A model generated the notes under the pieces. That model was not told where the DNA came from. It was given only the letters and a program-made list of their open reading frames with translations, and made no database searches. Position numbers and translations under genes: made by a program. Positions 1 through 11,057 of a stretch of 64,000 nucleotides of DNA are shown here, in pieces (the stretch's first letter is position 1; each line of letters opens with the position of its first letter). The DNA lies in NCBI RefSeq assembly GCF_030758975.1, contig NZ_CP132359.1, positions 1,318,811-1,382,810 of the forward strand, written 5' to 3'. This DNA comes from Bosea beijingensis (lineage in GTDB: Bacteria > Pseudomonadota > Alphaproteobacteria > Rhizobiales > Beijerinckiaceae).

Positions 1-45
1 GCGCTCCACGGCTGCACATTGTGCGGAAGAGGAGCATCGGCGCGC

Positions 46-2019
46 ATGAACTCGGTTGCCCCATCCGACCTTCCCTATCTCGACGCTTTCGCGGCGCCGT
101 CGCATGACGCCTGGCGCGCAGCGGTCGACAAGGTCCTGAAGGGCGCCGATTTCGAGAAGAAGCTCGTCGGCCGTACTGCCGACGGAATCCGCATCGAGCC
201 GCTCTATCCTGCCGCCGCGGCGCCCGCACGGGCCCTGCGCGCCGAGGCCGGGCGCTGGCAAGTCGCGGCCCGGCTCGACCACCCGAAGCCGGCCGAGGCG
301 CGCACGCTCGCCCTCGCCGACCTCGAGGGGGGAGCCGACACCCTGACCATCAGCTTCGCAGGCGCGCTGGCGGCCCGCGGCTACGGTCTTCTCGCCGACG
401 ATGTCGCGACGCTCGATACTACGCTCCAGGGCGTGATCCTGGACCTGATCCACCTGCGGCTCGACCCGGCCCCGCAGGCCCGCATCAGCGCCCTGTTGCT
501 GGCTGCCCTGATCCAGAAGCGCGGCCATGCGCCGAGCGAGCTCTCCGTCTCCTTCGGGCTCGACCCCATCGGCGTCTTCGCCTGCCGTGGCTCGCTCGCG
601 GCGCCCTGGCCCGAGCTCGGCCGCCGGCTTACGGCGACGATCCGCACGCTGAAGGAACGCGGCTTCGCCGGACCGTTCATCGAGGTCGACAGCCGCCCCT
701 ATCACGAGGCCGGCGCCAGCGAGGCGCAGGAACTCGGCGCTGTGCTCGCCACGGCGGTCGCCTATCTGCGCACGCTCGAGGCGCAGGGAATGTCGCTCTC
801 CGAGGCGCGCGACGCGCTGGCCTTCACGCTGGTCGCCGATACCGACGAATTCCTGACGGTCGCCAAATTCCGGGCCGCCCGCCTGCTATGGAACCGCATC
901 CAGCAAGCCTGCGGCCTGACGCCGAAGCCGGCACGTATCCATGCCGAGACCGCGTGGCGCTCGCTGACGAAGCGCGACCCGAACGTCAACCTGCTGCGCG
1001 GCACGGTCGCCGCCTTCGCGGCCGGGGTCGGCGGCGCCGATTCGATCGCGGTCCAGCCCTTCACCGCCGCGCTCGGCCTGCCGGATGGCTTCGCGCGCCG
1101 TATCGCCCGCAACACCCAGCTCATCCTGCTGGAGGAAAGCAATCTCTGGCGCGTCGCCGATCCCGCCGCCGGCGCTGGCGGCTTCGAGACACTGACACAG
1201 ACACTCTGCGAACATGGTTGGCAGGCTTTCCAGGACATCGAGCGGCAGCGCAGCGGGGATCTCGGCGGCATCGTCGCCGCATTGGTCGAGGGCCATCTCC
1301 AGAAGACGCTCGCCGAGCAGCGCGCCGCCCGCGCCAAGGCCGTGGCAACGCGCCGCGAGCCGATCACCGGCACCAGCGAATTCCCCAATATCCGCGAGGA
1401 AACGGCAAAGGTGCTCGCCATCGCGCCGGTCAAGCTCGACGGGAAGCGCGTGCAAGGCAGCCTCGCCGAGCGCAACCAGGGCGAGATCATCCGCTCCTTC
1501 GTCGGCGGCGCCGGCCGGGCCGATGCGCTGGCAGCACCTGCCGCAGGCCTGCGCGCGGAGCCCCTGCCCTCGCTGCGGCTGGCGGAGCCGTTCGAGGTGC
1601 TGCGCGACAAGGCCGATGCCCAGTCGCAACGTCCTGTCGTCTTCCTCGCGACGCTCGGCCCGATCGCCGATTTCACCGCGCGCGCCGGCTTCGCCCGCAA
1701 TCTGTTCGAGGCCGGCGGGCTCGCGGCCCCCAGCGGCGACGGCTTCGCCAAGGACGGTGCGACCGATCTCGACGCCCTCGTCGGCGCCTTCCGTGCGTCG
1801 GGCGCGAAGCTCGCCTGCCTGTGTGGCTCGGATGCGGCCTATGCCGCCGAAGGCGCGGCGGCGGCCGAGGCTCTCGCCAAGGCCGGCGCGACTGTCTGGC
1901 TCGCCGGGCGCCCGGCCGAGAGCGAGGCCTTGAAAAAGGCCGGCGTCGCCACGTTCATCTACATGGGCTGCGACGTGGTCGAGACGCTCAAGCAAGCGCA
2001 GGCCATCGCAGGCGTCTGA
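46..2019 (+). CDS. mutA: Methylmalonyl-CoA mutase small (beta) subunit
   Basis: About 657 residues, colinear with the small subunit of heterodimeric B12-dependent methylmalonyl-CoA mutase, which pairs with the large subunit encoded at 3289. An N-terminal TIM-barrel-like region (roughly residues 30-450) is followed by a C-terminal flavodoxin-like region that lacks the DxHxxG cobalamin motif, as expected for the non-catalytic subunit. The pathway is propionyl-CoA to succinyl-CoA conversion. The ATG at 46 is preferred because AGGAG lies about 11 nt upstream; an in-frame ATG at 19 has no visible ribosome site. The gene is separated from its partner by thiD and a membrane-protein gene, which is unusual. 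Function from family similarity; confidence high. Confidence 0.93.
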   Translation: MNSVAPSDLPYLDAFAAPSHDAWRAAVDKVLKGADFEKKLVGRTADGIRIEPLYPAAAAPARALRAEAGRWQVAARLDHPKPAEARTLALADLEGGADTLTISFAGALAARGYGLLADDVATLDTTLQGVILDLIHLRLDPAPQARISALLLAALIQKRGHAPSELSVSFGLDPIGVFACRGSLAAPWPELGRRLTATIRTLKERGFAGPFIEVDSRPYHEAGASEAQELGAVLATAVAYLRTLEAQGMSLSEARDALAFTLVADTDEFLTVAKFRAARLLWNRIQQACGLTPKPARIHAETAWRSLTKRDPNVNLLRGTVAAFAAGVGGADSIAVQPFTAALGLPDGFARRIARNTQLILLEESNLWRVADPAAGAGGFETLTQTLCEHGWQAFQDIERQRSGDLGGIVAALVEGHLQKTLAEQRAARAKAVATRREPITGTSEFPNIREETAKVLAIAPVKLDGKRVQGSLAERNQGEIIRSFVGGAGRADALAAPAAGLRAEPLPSLRLAEPFEVLRDKADAQSQRPVVFLATLGPIADFTARAGFARNLFEAGGLAAPSGDGFAKDGATDLDALVGAFRASGAKLACLCGSDAAYAAEGAAAAEALAKAGATVWLAGRPAESEALKKAGVATFIYMGCDVVETLKQAQAIAGV

Positions 2020-2033
2020 CCGGAGACAAGAGT

Positions 2034-2843
2034 TTGACTGCCATCGCCCTCACCATCGCCGGTTCGGATTCGAGCGGCGGCGCCGGCATCCAGGCCGACC
2101 TCAAGACCTTCGCGGCGCATCAGGTCTATGGCGCCAGCGTCATCGTCGCGCTGACCGCGCAGAACACGAAGGGCGTCAGCGCCATCCATGCTGTGCCGCG
2201 CGATTTCGTCGCCCAGCAGATGGATGCCGTCTTCGAGGACCTTGATGTCGGGGCGGTCAAGATCGGCATGTTGGCGACGGCCGAATTGATCGAGACGGTT
2301 GCGGCCGGGCTGAAGCGCCATGGCGCGAGGAATGTTGTGCTCGACCCCGTCATGATCGCGGCATCCGGCGCGCGGTTGCTGGAAAGCGCGGCGGTCGAGG
2401 CGATCCGCACGCATCTCTTCCCGCTCGCGACCCTGATCACGCCGAACCTGCCGGAGGCCGCGGCCCTGCTCGGCACCAGCATGGCCGAGACCGATCAGGC
2501 GATGGACGAGCAGGCCGAGAAGCTCGCTGCGCTCGGCGCCGCCAATGTCCTGGTCAAGGGCGGGCACGGCACCGGCGCTATCAGCAGCGACCTCCTGCTG
2601 CTCGCGGGCGGCGCGCGCCAGCGCTTCAACGCACCGCGCCTCGCGACGCGCAACACCCATGGTACCGGCTGCACCCTGTCCTCCGCCATCGCGGCCAATC
2701 TCGCCAAGGGATTGGAGCTGCCGGAGGCTGTCGGCCACGCCAAGACCTATATCTCGGCGGCCATCGCGGCTGCCGATCAGGTCGAGGTTGGCCACGGCCA
2801 CGGACCGGTACATCATTTCCACCATTGGTGGGACAGGACGTGA
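2034..2843 (+). CDS. thiD: Bifunctional hydroxymethylpyrimidine kinase/phosphomethylpyrimidine kinase ThiD
   Basis: A 269-residue ribokinase-fold enzyme that phosphorylates HMP and HMP-phosphate in thiamine pyrophosphate synthesis. The N-terminal GSDSSGGAG motif (residues about 10-18), KGGHG near residue 173 and THGTGC near 207 (anion hole and catalytic region) are the family signatures, and the length is typical. The start is a TTG at 2034, preceded by GGAGA 8 nt upstream; no ATG fits the conserved N-terminus. It lies 14 nt after the mutase small-subunit gene and 5 nt before the next gene, so co-transcription is likely. No TPP riboswitch is visible. Its place between mutase subunits is not explained by its function. 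Confidence 0.93.
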   Translation: MTAIALTIAGSDSSGGAGIQADLKTFAAHQVYGASVIVALTAQNTKGVSAIHAVPRDFVAQQMDAVFEDLDVGAVKIGMLATAELIETVAAGLKRHGARNVVLDPVMIAASGARLLESAAVEAIRTHLFPLATLITPNLPEAAALLGTSMAETDQAMDEQAEKLAALGAANVLVKGGHGTGAISSDLLLLAGGARQRFNAPRLATRNTHGTGCTLSSAIAANLAKGLELPEAVGHAKTYISAAIAAADQVEVGHGHGPVHHFHHWWDRT

Positions 2844-2848
2844 GGGCG

Positions 2849-3288
2849 ATGGCGGCTTCATCCGGTTCATCATCGCCGCTGCGCCAGCGCCGCGCCGAAC
2901 GGTTGCGGCGCGAGATCGCGCTCTTGGAGCATATGGATGGCCGGCTCTGGCGCAGAGCCGTCATCGATACGCTGGTCGCCGTGGGCCTTATCGCCCTGCT
3001 GCTGATCGCGGTGGCGGCGAAGCTGCATTATTTCATGTATCATCCGCTTGCCGTGACGGCGGCCTGTCTCGGTCTCGCGGGGCTCGCCTGGTGGCTCGGC
3101 CGCTATACGCTGTGGATACCGGTGATCCTGGTCGCCCTGCTGCTGGCGATCCTGTTCGAAGATGTCGGCGGGCTCGATTTCAACGGCGGCGATAGTGGCA
3201 AGGCCAAAGGCAAGCTGGACAGGCGTCGCAAGCTCGACGCCGCCCTGGCGAAACGGCGCCGGACCCTGGCGAAACTGGAGGGGCGTTC

Positions 3289-3292
<4 letters not shown>
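2849..3292 (+). CDS. Small hydrophobic membrane protein, function unknown
   Basis: About 147 residues if translation starts at the ATG at 2849 (TTG/GTG codons further upstream are open but overlap thiD). A basic N-terminus ([11 protein letters not shown]) precedes three hydrophobic segments at roughly residues 45-68, 70-90 and 95-115, followed by a charged, lysine/arginine-rich tail. Its stop overlaps the mutase large-subunit start in an ATGA, so translational coupling with that gene is likely. I do not recognise a named family. The position, locked between thiD and the B12-dependent mutase, is the only functional hint. Confidence 0.8.
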
Positions 3293-5454
<2,162 letters not shown>

Positions 5455-5459
5455 AAGAA

Positions 5460-5489
5460 GGCGGGCGCTGCCAGCCGGCAGCGCCCGCC
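5460..5489 (-). terminator. Intrinsic terminator-like hairpin between converging genes
   Basis: A perfect 13-bp stem (5460-5472 paired with 5477-5489) with an AGCC loop. Read on the minus strand it is followed by CTTCTTTTAT, so it looks best as the terminator of the small secreted-protein gene at 5517-5786; it may also end mutase transcription from the other side. Confidence 0.7.
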
Positions 5490-5516
5490 CCATGATCACG
5501 ACCGACGTGGCGACAC

Positions 5517-5786
5517 TTACCGCCAGCCGTAACCATAGCCGTAGCGCGGCGGAGGCGGCCGCATGCCGTAGTCGTCGGAATAGCGATTCCAGCGGCGTTG
5601 CCCCCAGAAGCCGTGGACGGCCGGAGGCGCCGGGCGCCAACCATAGCCGTAGCTCGGACGATCATAGGAGCGCTCATAACCGCCGAAGGCCTGGGCCTCG
5701 CCTGCTCCGGCGAAAGCTGAAGCCGCAAGCGCGGCAGCGCTGATCGCGAGAACTGCCAAACCGATCCGGGCGCGATTGCCAAACAT
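5517..5786 (-). CDS. Small secreted Tyr/Gly/Pro-rich protein
   Basis: An 89-residue protein with a clear Sec signal peptide: basic MFGNRARIG, a hydrophobic core rich in Ala, and likely cleavage after an Ala near residue 32 (GEAQA). The mature part is low-complexity, rich in Tyr, Gly, Arg and Pro (PSYGYGWRPAPP, YGYGYGWR). Similar short exported proteins are common in Hyphomicrobiales, and no function is established that I can name. A 13-bp hairpin with a T-rich 3' flank follows the gene, which supports it as an independently transcribed unit. Confidence 0.75.
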   Translation of the reverse strand: MFGNRARIGLAVLAISAAALAASAFAGAGEAQAFGGYERSYDRPSYGYGWRPAPPAVHGFWGQRRWNRYSDDYGMRPPPPRYGYGYGWR

Positions 5787-5843
5787 GGTCTCATGTCCTG
5801 TTCCGGCAGGGATCGCCCTGCCACGGATCGGACATTCGCATGG

Positions 5844-5881
5844 CGTGGCTGAACGGGCTTTGAGGGCGCCGTTCAGCCACG
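5844..5881 (-). terminator. Hairpin immediately after the polyamine ABC operon
   Basis: A perfect 13-bp inverted repeat (5844-5856 with 5869-5881; 12-nt loop) begins 2 nt beyond the stop codon of the last permease gene on the minus strand. No T-run follows, so it may act as an mRNA-stabilising 3' structure or a Rho-assisted end rather than a classic intrinsic terminator. Confidence 0.5.
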
Positions 5882-5883
5882 GT

Positions 5884-6672
5884 TTAACTGCCGGACAGTT
5901 GCTCGCGTTTCAAAAGAAGCGAAGCCGCGACCACGACGACGGCGACAGCCCCGATCATGATCGTGCAGGCCGCGTTGATCTCGGGTGAAACGCCGAGCTT
6001 CACCGCCGAATAGAGCCGCATCGGCAGCGTCGTCGCGCCGGGGCCGGTCGTGAAGCTCGCGATGACGAGGTCATCGAGCGAGAGCGTGAACGCGAGCATC
6101 CAGGCCGCCGCCACCGCCGGCCAGATCAAGGGCAAGGTTACCGTCCAGAAGGTGACGAACGGCGTGGCGCCAAGATCCTGCGCCGCTTCTTCAAGAGAGC
6201 GGTCGAAGCCGACGAGTCGCGACTGTACGACGATGCAGGCGAAGCCGAGGCTGAAGGTCGCGTGGGCGATCGTCACTGTCCAGAAGCCGCGCTCGACATC
6301 GGCGGCGACGAACAACAGCAGCAGCGACAGCCCCGTCACCACCTCGGGCATCACGAGCGGCGCCAGCACCATGCCTGAGAACAGGGTACGCCCCACGAAG
6401 CGACCGTGGCGCGCCAGAGCGAGCGCCGCCAGCGTGCCGAGTACCGTCGCCAGCGTCGCCGAGACGAAGCCGAGGCGCACGGAGAGCCAGGCGGCGTCGA
6501 GTAGGGGCTGGTTCTGCATGAGCGCGCCGTACCAATGCGTCGAGAAGCCACCCCAGACCGTCACCAGCCGCGAGGCGTTGAAGGAATAGGCGATGAGCGT
6601 CAGGATCGGCAGATAGAGGAAGGCGAAGCCGACGATCAGCGCCAGGATCAATCCGGGACCGAGCCGGCTCAT
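5884..6672 (-). CDS. potI: ABC transporter permease, polyamine type (PotI/PotC-like)
   Basis: A 262-residue inner-membrane permease with about six transmembrane helices; the first is near residues 6-28. The EAA loop that contacts the ATPase is seen as EEAAQDLGATPFVTFWTVTL near residues 155-175. It is the last gene of a four-gene minus-strand operon (binding protein, ATPase, permease, permease), and its ATG overlaps the stop of the preceding permease by 4 nt. The pairing and the PotF-like binding protein suggest putrescine or spermidine import. Substrate is inferred from family, not shown. Confidence 0.9.
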   Translation of the reverse strand: MSRLGPGLILALIVGFAFLYLPILTLIAYSFNASRLVTVWGGFSTHWYGALMQNQPLLDAAWLSVRLGFVSATLATVLGTLAALALARHGRFVGRTLFSGMVLAPLVMPEVVTGLSLLLLFVAADVERGFWTVTIAHATFSLGFACIVVQSRLVGFDRSLEEAAQDLGATPFVTFWTVTLPLIWPAVAAAWMLAFTLSLDDLVIASFTTGPGATTLPMRLYSAVKLGVSPEINAACTIMIGAVAVVVVAASLLLKREQLSGS

Positions 6673-7571
6673 GCCGCCATCTCCCGGCTCAGGCGCGCCC
6701 GCTGGAGGAGCACGAGCGGCAGCACCAGCACGACGAGCAGCACGACCGCCACCGCCGAGGCCAGCGGCCAGTCGCGGTTCGAGAAGAACTCGTTCCAGAG
6801 CACCTTGCCGATCATCACCGTATCCGGACCGCCGAGCAGATCGGGGATGACGAACTCACCGACAGCCGGAATGAAGACCAGCGCGGAGCCCGCGAGAATC
6901 CCTGGCAGCGAGAGCGGCAGCGTCACCGTCAGGAAGGCCGTGACCGGCGTAGCGCCGAGATCGGCGGCCGCCTCCAGCAGGCCGCGATCGAGCTTCTCCA
7001 GCGCCGCAAAGAGCGGCAGCACCATGAAGGGCAAATAGGAATAGACCATGCCAAGCAGCACCGCCGCCTCGGTGTTGAGCAGGCGCAGAGGCTCGCCCTC
7101 GAAACCGAGCAAGGCGAGCGCCGTATCGAGCAAGCCTTCCGGCCTCAGGATGCCGATCCAGGCGTAGACGCGGATCAGGAAGGAGGTCCAGAACGGCAGG
7201 ATGACGAAGACGAGCAGGACGCCGCGCCAACGCGCAGGCGCCGAGGCCATGGCATAGGCGAGCGGATAGCCGATCGCGAGCGCGAAGACGGTGGTCAGCG
7301 CCGCAATGCGCAGCGAATAGAGATAGCTCTGCCAGTAGAGCGCGTCATCGCCGAGCAGGCTGAAATTCGCGAGATCGAGCTGGGAGAGGAATTCGCCAAG
7401 CTGGGCGAGGCCCTCCCAATGCGGCGCATAGGGTGGCAGGGCTGTCGCTGCCTGCGAGAAGGCCATGCGCAGGACGATGGCGAAGGGAACGAGGAAGAAC
7501 AGCGTGAGCCAGAGATACGGCACGGCCGCGACGAGGCGGCGCAGCCGCTGCAGCGAGGCGGCCGCGCTCAT
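6669..7571 (-). CDS. potH: ABC transporter permease, polyamine type (PotH/PotB-like)
   Basis: A 300-residue permease with a hydrophobic N-terminal helix (YLWLTLFFLVPFAIVLRMAF, about residues 19-38) and six predicted transmembrane segments. The EAA motif LEAAADLGATPVTAFLTVTL lies about residues 200-220. It forms the heterodimeric channel with the PotI-like permease. ATGA overlaps link it to the ATPase gene upstream and the second permease gene downstream, so the four genes are probably translated as one coupled unit. Confidence 0.9.
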   Translation of the reverse strand: MSAAASLQRLRRLVAAVPYLWLTLFFLVPFAIVLRMAFSQAATALPPYAPHWEGLAQLGEFLSQLDLANFSLLGDDALYWQSYLYSLRIAALTTVFALAIGYPLAYAMASAPARWRGVLLVFVILPFWTSFLIRVYAWIGILRPEGLLDTALALLGFEGEPLRLLNTEAAVLLGMVYSYLPFMVLPLFAALEKLDRGLLEAAADLGATPVTAFLTVTLPLSLPGILAGSALVFIPAVGEFVIPDLLGGPDTVMIGKVLWNEFFSNRDWPLASAVAVVLLVVLVLPLVLLQRARLSREMAA

Positions 7572-8752
7572 GGCGGCAGCACCACGCCGGCCTCGACATC
7601 CCAGGAGAGCCAGACCTTGTCGTCCCAGGCGAAGGGCCGGGCCAGCCGGCGCGTGCGGTTGGCAAGCGCGACCTTGACGAGCTGACCACCCTCCCCGCCG
7701 AGCATCACCTGGATCATGGTGAAGTCGCCGAGATAGCCGATATCCCAGATCTCGCCCGCGACCCTGTTGGCGGTCTGGTTCGGCTCGTCATGGCCGATCT
7801 CGATCTTCTCCGGCCTGATGCCGACGACGAGCGGCGCGCCCGGCCTCAGGGCCAGCGCCTCTTCGTCGAGCTCAACCGTGCCGACATGCGGCACCTCTGC
7901 GCGGATCAGTTCGCCGTCGACGGCCACGATCCGGCCCTCGAAGATGTTGATGTCGCCGACGAACTCCGCGACATGGCGATTGGCCGGCGCCTCGTAGATC
8001 ACGTCGGGCGGGCCGATCTGGACAAGCCTGCCGTGGTCCATCACCGCCATGCGGTCGGCCATGGTCATGGCCTCGTCCTGGTCGTGGGTGACGACCATGA
8101 AGGTGAGGCCGAGCTCGCTCTGCAGGTCCATCAGTTCGAACTGGGTTTGCTCGCGCAGCTTCTTGTCGAGCGCCGCCATCGGCTCGTCGAGCAGCAGCAG
8201 CTTCGGCCGCTTCGCCAGCGAACGGGCGAGCGCGACGCGCTGGCGCTGGCCGCCGGAGAGCTGGTGCGGCTTGCGTCCGCCCAGGCCGGAGAGCTTGACC
8301 AGCGCCAACATCTCCTCGACGCGCCGGTCGATCTCGGCGCGCGGCAGCCCCTCGCGCTTCAGCCCATAGGCGATGTTGCTGGCCACGCTCAGATGCGGGA
8401 ACAGCGCATAGGACTGGAACATCATGTTGATCGGCCGCAGGTGCGGCGGGATGCCGGTGATGTCCTGCCCATCGAGCAGGATCGTGCCGGCATCCGGCGT
8501 CTCGAAGCCGGCGAGCATGCGCATCAGCGTGGTCTTGCCGCAGCCAGACGGGCCGAGCAATGCGAAGAACTCGCGCGGATAGAGCGCGAGCGAGAGATCG
8601 CCCACGGCGGTGACGTCGCCGAAGCGCTTGGTCACGCCCTGGAACGTGACCAGCGGCTTCGCCGCCGGATCGTTCCAGGGTTGGAAGGCCCGGCGCACGC
8701 TGCCGGGCGAGGTCTTCTTCATGGCGCCAGCGATCCGTCCGGTGCCGGTCAC
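7568..8752 (-). CDS. potG: ABC transporter ATP-binding protein, polyamine type (PotG/PotA-like)
   Basis: A 394-residue ATPase. The nucleotide-binding domain has Walker A GPSGCGKTT (about residues 70-78), the signature LSGGQRQRVALARSLA and Walker B LLLLDEPMAALD. A C-terminal TOBE-type regulatory domain (about residues 290-390) is typical of the PotA/FbpC/MalK group. The GTG start at 8752 overlaps the stop of the binding-protein gene (GTGA); an in-frame ATG at 8722 is the alternative. It energises import through the two downstream permeases. Confidence 0.93.
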   Translation of the reverse strand: MTGTGRIAGAMKKTSPGSVRRAFQPWNDPAAKPLVTFQGVTKRFGDVTAVGDLSLALYPREFFALLGPSGCGKTTLMRMLAGFETPDAGTILLDGQDITGIPPHLRPINMMFQSYALFPHLSVASNIAYGLKREGLPRAEIDRRVEEMLALVKLSGLGGRKPHQLSGGQRQRVALARSLAKRPKLLLLDEPMAALDKKLREQTQFELMDLQSELGLTFMVVTHDQDEAMTMADRMAVMDHGRLVQIGPPDVIYEAPANRHVAEFVGDINIFEGRIVAVDGELIRAEVPHVGTVELDEEALALRPGAPLVVGIRPEKIEIGHDEPNQTANRVAGEIWDIGYLGDFTMIQVMLGGEGGQLVKVALANRTRRLARPFAWDDKVWLSWDVEAGVVLPP

Positions 8753-9861
8753 TTGCCGGTCTTGACGCGGGTCCAGAGCCGGTTCACCAGCCGCTGGGAC
8801 TTCTGGTCATAGGGCGTGATCGTATAGAGCCGCCCCATCACCTCATCCGAGGGATAGATGCCGGGATTGTCGCGCACCGCCGCCGAGAGGAACGGCTTCG
8901 AGGCGAGATTACCGTTGGCATATTGGATGAAGTCCGAGTTTTTCGCCGCCATCTCGGGCTTGTTGACGAAGTCGATGAACTTCATGGCGGCCTCGACATT
9001 GCCGGCGTCCTTAGGGATCACCAGCGAGTCGAACCACATCAGCGCGCCTTCCTTCGGGATCGAATAGGCGACCTGGACGCCGTTCTTGGCTTCCTCGGCG
9101 CGCTTCTTGGCCTGGAGGATGTCGCCGGAATAGCCGACGGCCAGGCAGATATCGCCGTTCGCCAGCGCGTTGATATATTCCGAGGAGTGGAACTTCTGGA
9201 TATACGGGCGGATCTTGCGCAGGAGCTCGCCGGCCTTGTTGAGATCGGCCTCCTTCTTCGAGTCGGGATCGAGCCCGAGATAGCGCAGGGCCGCCGGGAA
9301 CATCTCCTCGACCGCGTCGAGCACATGCACGCCGCAATTCGAGAGCTTCTTCAGCGTTTCCGGCTCGAAAACGATCTTCCAGCTATCGATCACCGCGTCG
9401 GGACCGAGGCGCTCCTTGATCTTGGCTGTGTTGTAGCCGATCCCCGTGGTGCCCCACATGTAGTTCACGGCGTATTTGTTGCCGGGATCGTATTTCGACA
9501 GCCGGGTCTGGATCTCGGGCCAGATGTTCTTGAGATTCGGCGCCTTGTCCTTGTCGACCGGCTGATAGAGGCCCAGCGGGATATGGCGCGGCAGGAAGGA
9601 GGCGGTGACGACGATCAGGTCGTAGCCGGTCTTGCCGGCCAGAAGCTTGGTCTCGACCGTCTCCATCTGGTCGAAGGTGTCGTAGACGACGGTTATGCCG
9701 GTTTCCTTCTTGAAGGCGTCGAGCACCTCCGGATCGACATAATCGGACCAGTTGAAGATGCGCAGTTGCTTGTCCTGCGCGACCGCCGGTGCAGCCAGAA
9801 GTCCCAGTCCGATCGCGCAAGCGGCAATCGCCTCTGTCAGTCGCTTCGTCGTCCTACCCAA
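8749..9861 (-). CDS. potF: Periplasmic polyamine-binding protein (PotF/PotD-like)
   Basis: About 370 residues. The mature N-terminus has IFNWSDYVDPEVLDAFKKE, which is characteristic of putrescine-binding proteins. The reading frame stays open to a TTG at 9891, but the TTG at 9861 is preferred: GGAGGGG lies 6-7 nt upstream, and translation from there gives a well-formed signal peptide (TTKRLTEAIAACAIGLGLLA, cleavage near PAVAQ). As first gene of the operon it supplies substrate to the PotGHI complex. Whether it prefers putrescine, spermidine or another polyamine cannot be decided from sequence alone. Confidence 0.92.
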   Translation of the reverse strand: MGRTTKRLTEAIAACAIGLGLLAAPAVAQDKQLRIFNWSDYVDPEVLDAFKKETGITVVYDTFDQMETVETKLLAGKTGYDLIVVTASFLPRHIPLGLYQPVDKDKAPNLKNIWPEIQTRLSKYDPGNKYAVNYMWGTTGIGYNTAKIKERLGPDAVIDSWKIVFEPETLKKLSNCGVHVLDAVEEMFPAALRYLGLDPDSKKEADLNKAGELLRKIRPYIQKFHSSEYINALANGDICLAVGYSGDILQAKKRAEEAKNGVQVAYSIPKEGALMWFDSLVIPKDAGNVEAAMKFIDFVNKPEMAAKNSDFIQYANGNLASKPFLSAAVRDNPGIYPSDEVMGRLYTITPYDQKSQRLVNRLWTRVKTGK

Positions 9862-9889
9862 TCCGCCCCTCCATCGTGTTGGCGCGCGC

Positions 9890-9917
9890 AAGCTACCAGC
9901 TTTCCCCCCGGCATCAA
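9890..9917 (-). promoter_or_regulatory. Candidate sigma70-type promoter of the polyamine operon
   Basis: On the minus strand, TTGATG (9912-9917) and TAGCTT (9890-9895) are separated by 16 bp, about 30 nt upstream of the preferred TTG start of the binding-protein gene. The fit to consensus is moderate and the site is only a candidate. Confidence 0.3.
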
Positions 9918-10007
9918 CCGCTAGAGGGCGAGAGCGAACGCCAGCGCACAGGCAAGCTGCGCCTGACGCAAGCGTGAACGGCGGCCGCCTTGCCGGCCTC
10001 CATCGTC

Positions 10008-10763
10008 ATGCACATACCGTACCGCATGCGCCTGTTCCGCCGCTTCCTGCTGTTCTTCGCGATCGCCTTCCTGCTGCCGCTCGCGAGCCATGCGGGCTGG
10101 TGGTACTGGCAGACTCATGCGCCGGACTGGCGGCGCGCCGACTGGACCAGCGCCAAGCTGCTGCCCGCCGCCTCTGCCGAGCCGGAAGCGACGGTGCATG
10201 TCTTCGCCGCGCGCGTCGGGCGCTGGCGCGGCATCTTCGCCCATCACTCCTGGATCGTGGTGAAGGAGCGCGGCGCCAGCGCCTATACCCGCTTCGACGT
10301 CGTCGGCTGGGGTGCCCCGCTCCGGGTCAACCATCGCGAGGCCGATGGCCGCTGGTTCGGCAACATGCCGGAATCCGTTGTCGAAATCCGAGGTGAGACG
10401 GCGGAGCGCCTGATCCCGCGAATTCGCGCGGCCGTGGCGGATTACGCCTATTCCAGCCCCGGCAGCTATCTCGCCTGGCCGGGGCCGAACTCGAACAGCT
10501 TCGTGCAGCATGTTCTGGCCGAGGTGCCCGAGCTCCGGCAGGCGCTGCCGCCGACTGCACTTGGCAAGGACTGGCGCGCCGACGGCCTCTTCGCCGGGCT
10601 GACCGCCAGCCGCACCGGCATCCAGGCTTCGCTCTACGGGCTCGCCGGCGTGACCGTGGGCTGGGTCGAAGGCATCGAGATCAACCTGCTCGGCCTCGTC
10701 GCCGGGCTCGACCTGCGCAGCCCGGCGCTGAAGCTGCCGGGCTGGGGACGGGTCGGGGTTTAG
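10008..10763 (+). CDS. DUF3750 domain-containing membrane-anchored protein
   Basis: About 251 residues from the ATG at 10008 (TTG at 9990 and ATG at 10026 are alternatives; none has a clear ribosome site). An N-terminal membrane anchor (LFRRFLLFFAIAFLLPLASH) is followed by a conserved soluble domain containing FAHHSWIVVKE and GPNSNSFVQHVL. These match the alphaproteobacterial DUF3750 family. A His and an Asn/Ser cluster recur in that family and suggest an enzyme related to papain-fold or NlpC-like proteins, but this is inference. It is divergent from the polyamine operon and has no functional partner nearby. Confidence 0.85.
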   Translation: MHIPYRMRLFRRFLLFFAIAFLLPLASHAGWWYWQTHAPDWRRADWTSAKLLPAASAEPEATVHVFAARVGRWRGIFAHHSWIVVKERGASAYTRFDVVGWGAPLRVNHREADGRWFGNMPESVVEIRGETAERLIPRIRAAVADYAYSSPGSYLAWPGPNSNSFVQHVLAEVPELRQALPPTALGKDWRADGLFAGLTASRTGIQASLYGLAGVTVGWVEGIEINLLGLVAGLDLRSPALKLPGWGRVGV

Positions 10764-10795
10764 GATCACGGCTCCCCATAGCCTTGCAGAGCCAA

Positions 10796-10825
10796 CCCGC
10801 AAGCGTTACATGTAACGCTTGCGGG
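10796..10825. promoter_or_regulatory. Perfect 30-bp palindrome upstream of the MazEF-type operon
   Basis: A 30-bp perfect inverted repeat without a spacer, with core GTTACATGTAAC and outer arms CCCGCAAGC/GCTTGCGGG. It ends 10 nt before the antitoxin ATG at 10836 and includes the GGG of the likely ribosome site. By analogy with other toxin-antitoxin operons, it is the probable autoregulatory operator. Confidence 0.65.
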
Positions 10826-10835
10826 AATGATCCAT

Positions 10836-11057
10836 ATGCCCAGTTCAACAGCCAGACGTGTCCAGAAGCGCCGCGAGGCGTTGCGGGCTGCCGGCTTACG
10901 GCCAGTGCAAATCTGGGTTCCCGATACGCGGCGGCCGGGCTTCGACGAAGAATGCCGGCGTCAGGCACGCCTCGTCGCCAACAGCGACAGCGCCGATCGA
11001 GACCTGGGTGTATTTCTGGACGCCGCCCTGGAAGACTTGAATCGCACGCCTGAATGA
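10836..11057 (+). CDS. MazE-like antitoxin (DUF3018 family)
   Basis: About 73 residues from the ATG at 10836; an upstream ATG at 10827 is in frame but abuts the palindrome and has no ribosome site. The stretch RREALRAAGLRPVQIWVPDT followed by a Phe-x-x-Glu-Cys-Arg-Arg-Gln motif is characteristic of the antitoxin MazE family annotated as DUF3018. The acidic C-terminal tail is where toxin neutralisation is expected. The stop overlaps the toxin start by 4 nt. The palindrome just upstream is the likely operator. Confidence 0.85.
   Translation: MPSSTARRVQKRREALRAAGLRPVQIWVPDTRRPGFDEECRRQARLVANSDSADRDLGVFLDAALEDLNRTPE

Noticed and set aside
886..1995. A 369-codon minus-strand open frame opposite the mutase small subunit
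   Set aside because: Shadow frame with Arg/Gly/Ala-rich composition; the sense gene is secure.
2020..2033. TPP riboswitch before thiD
   Set aside because: Only 14 nt separate thiD from the preceding gene, leaving no room for one, and no such sequence lies in the upstream gene end.
10827..10835. ATG at 10827 as the antitoxin start
   Set aside because: It directly abuts the palindrome without a ribosome site; the ATG at 10836 has a better-spaced GGGAA.
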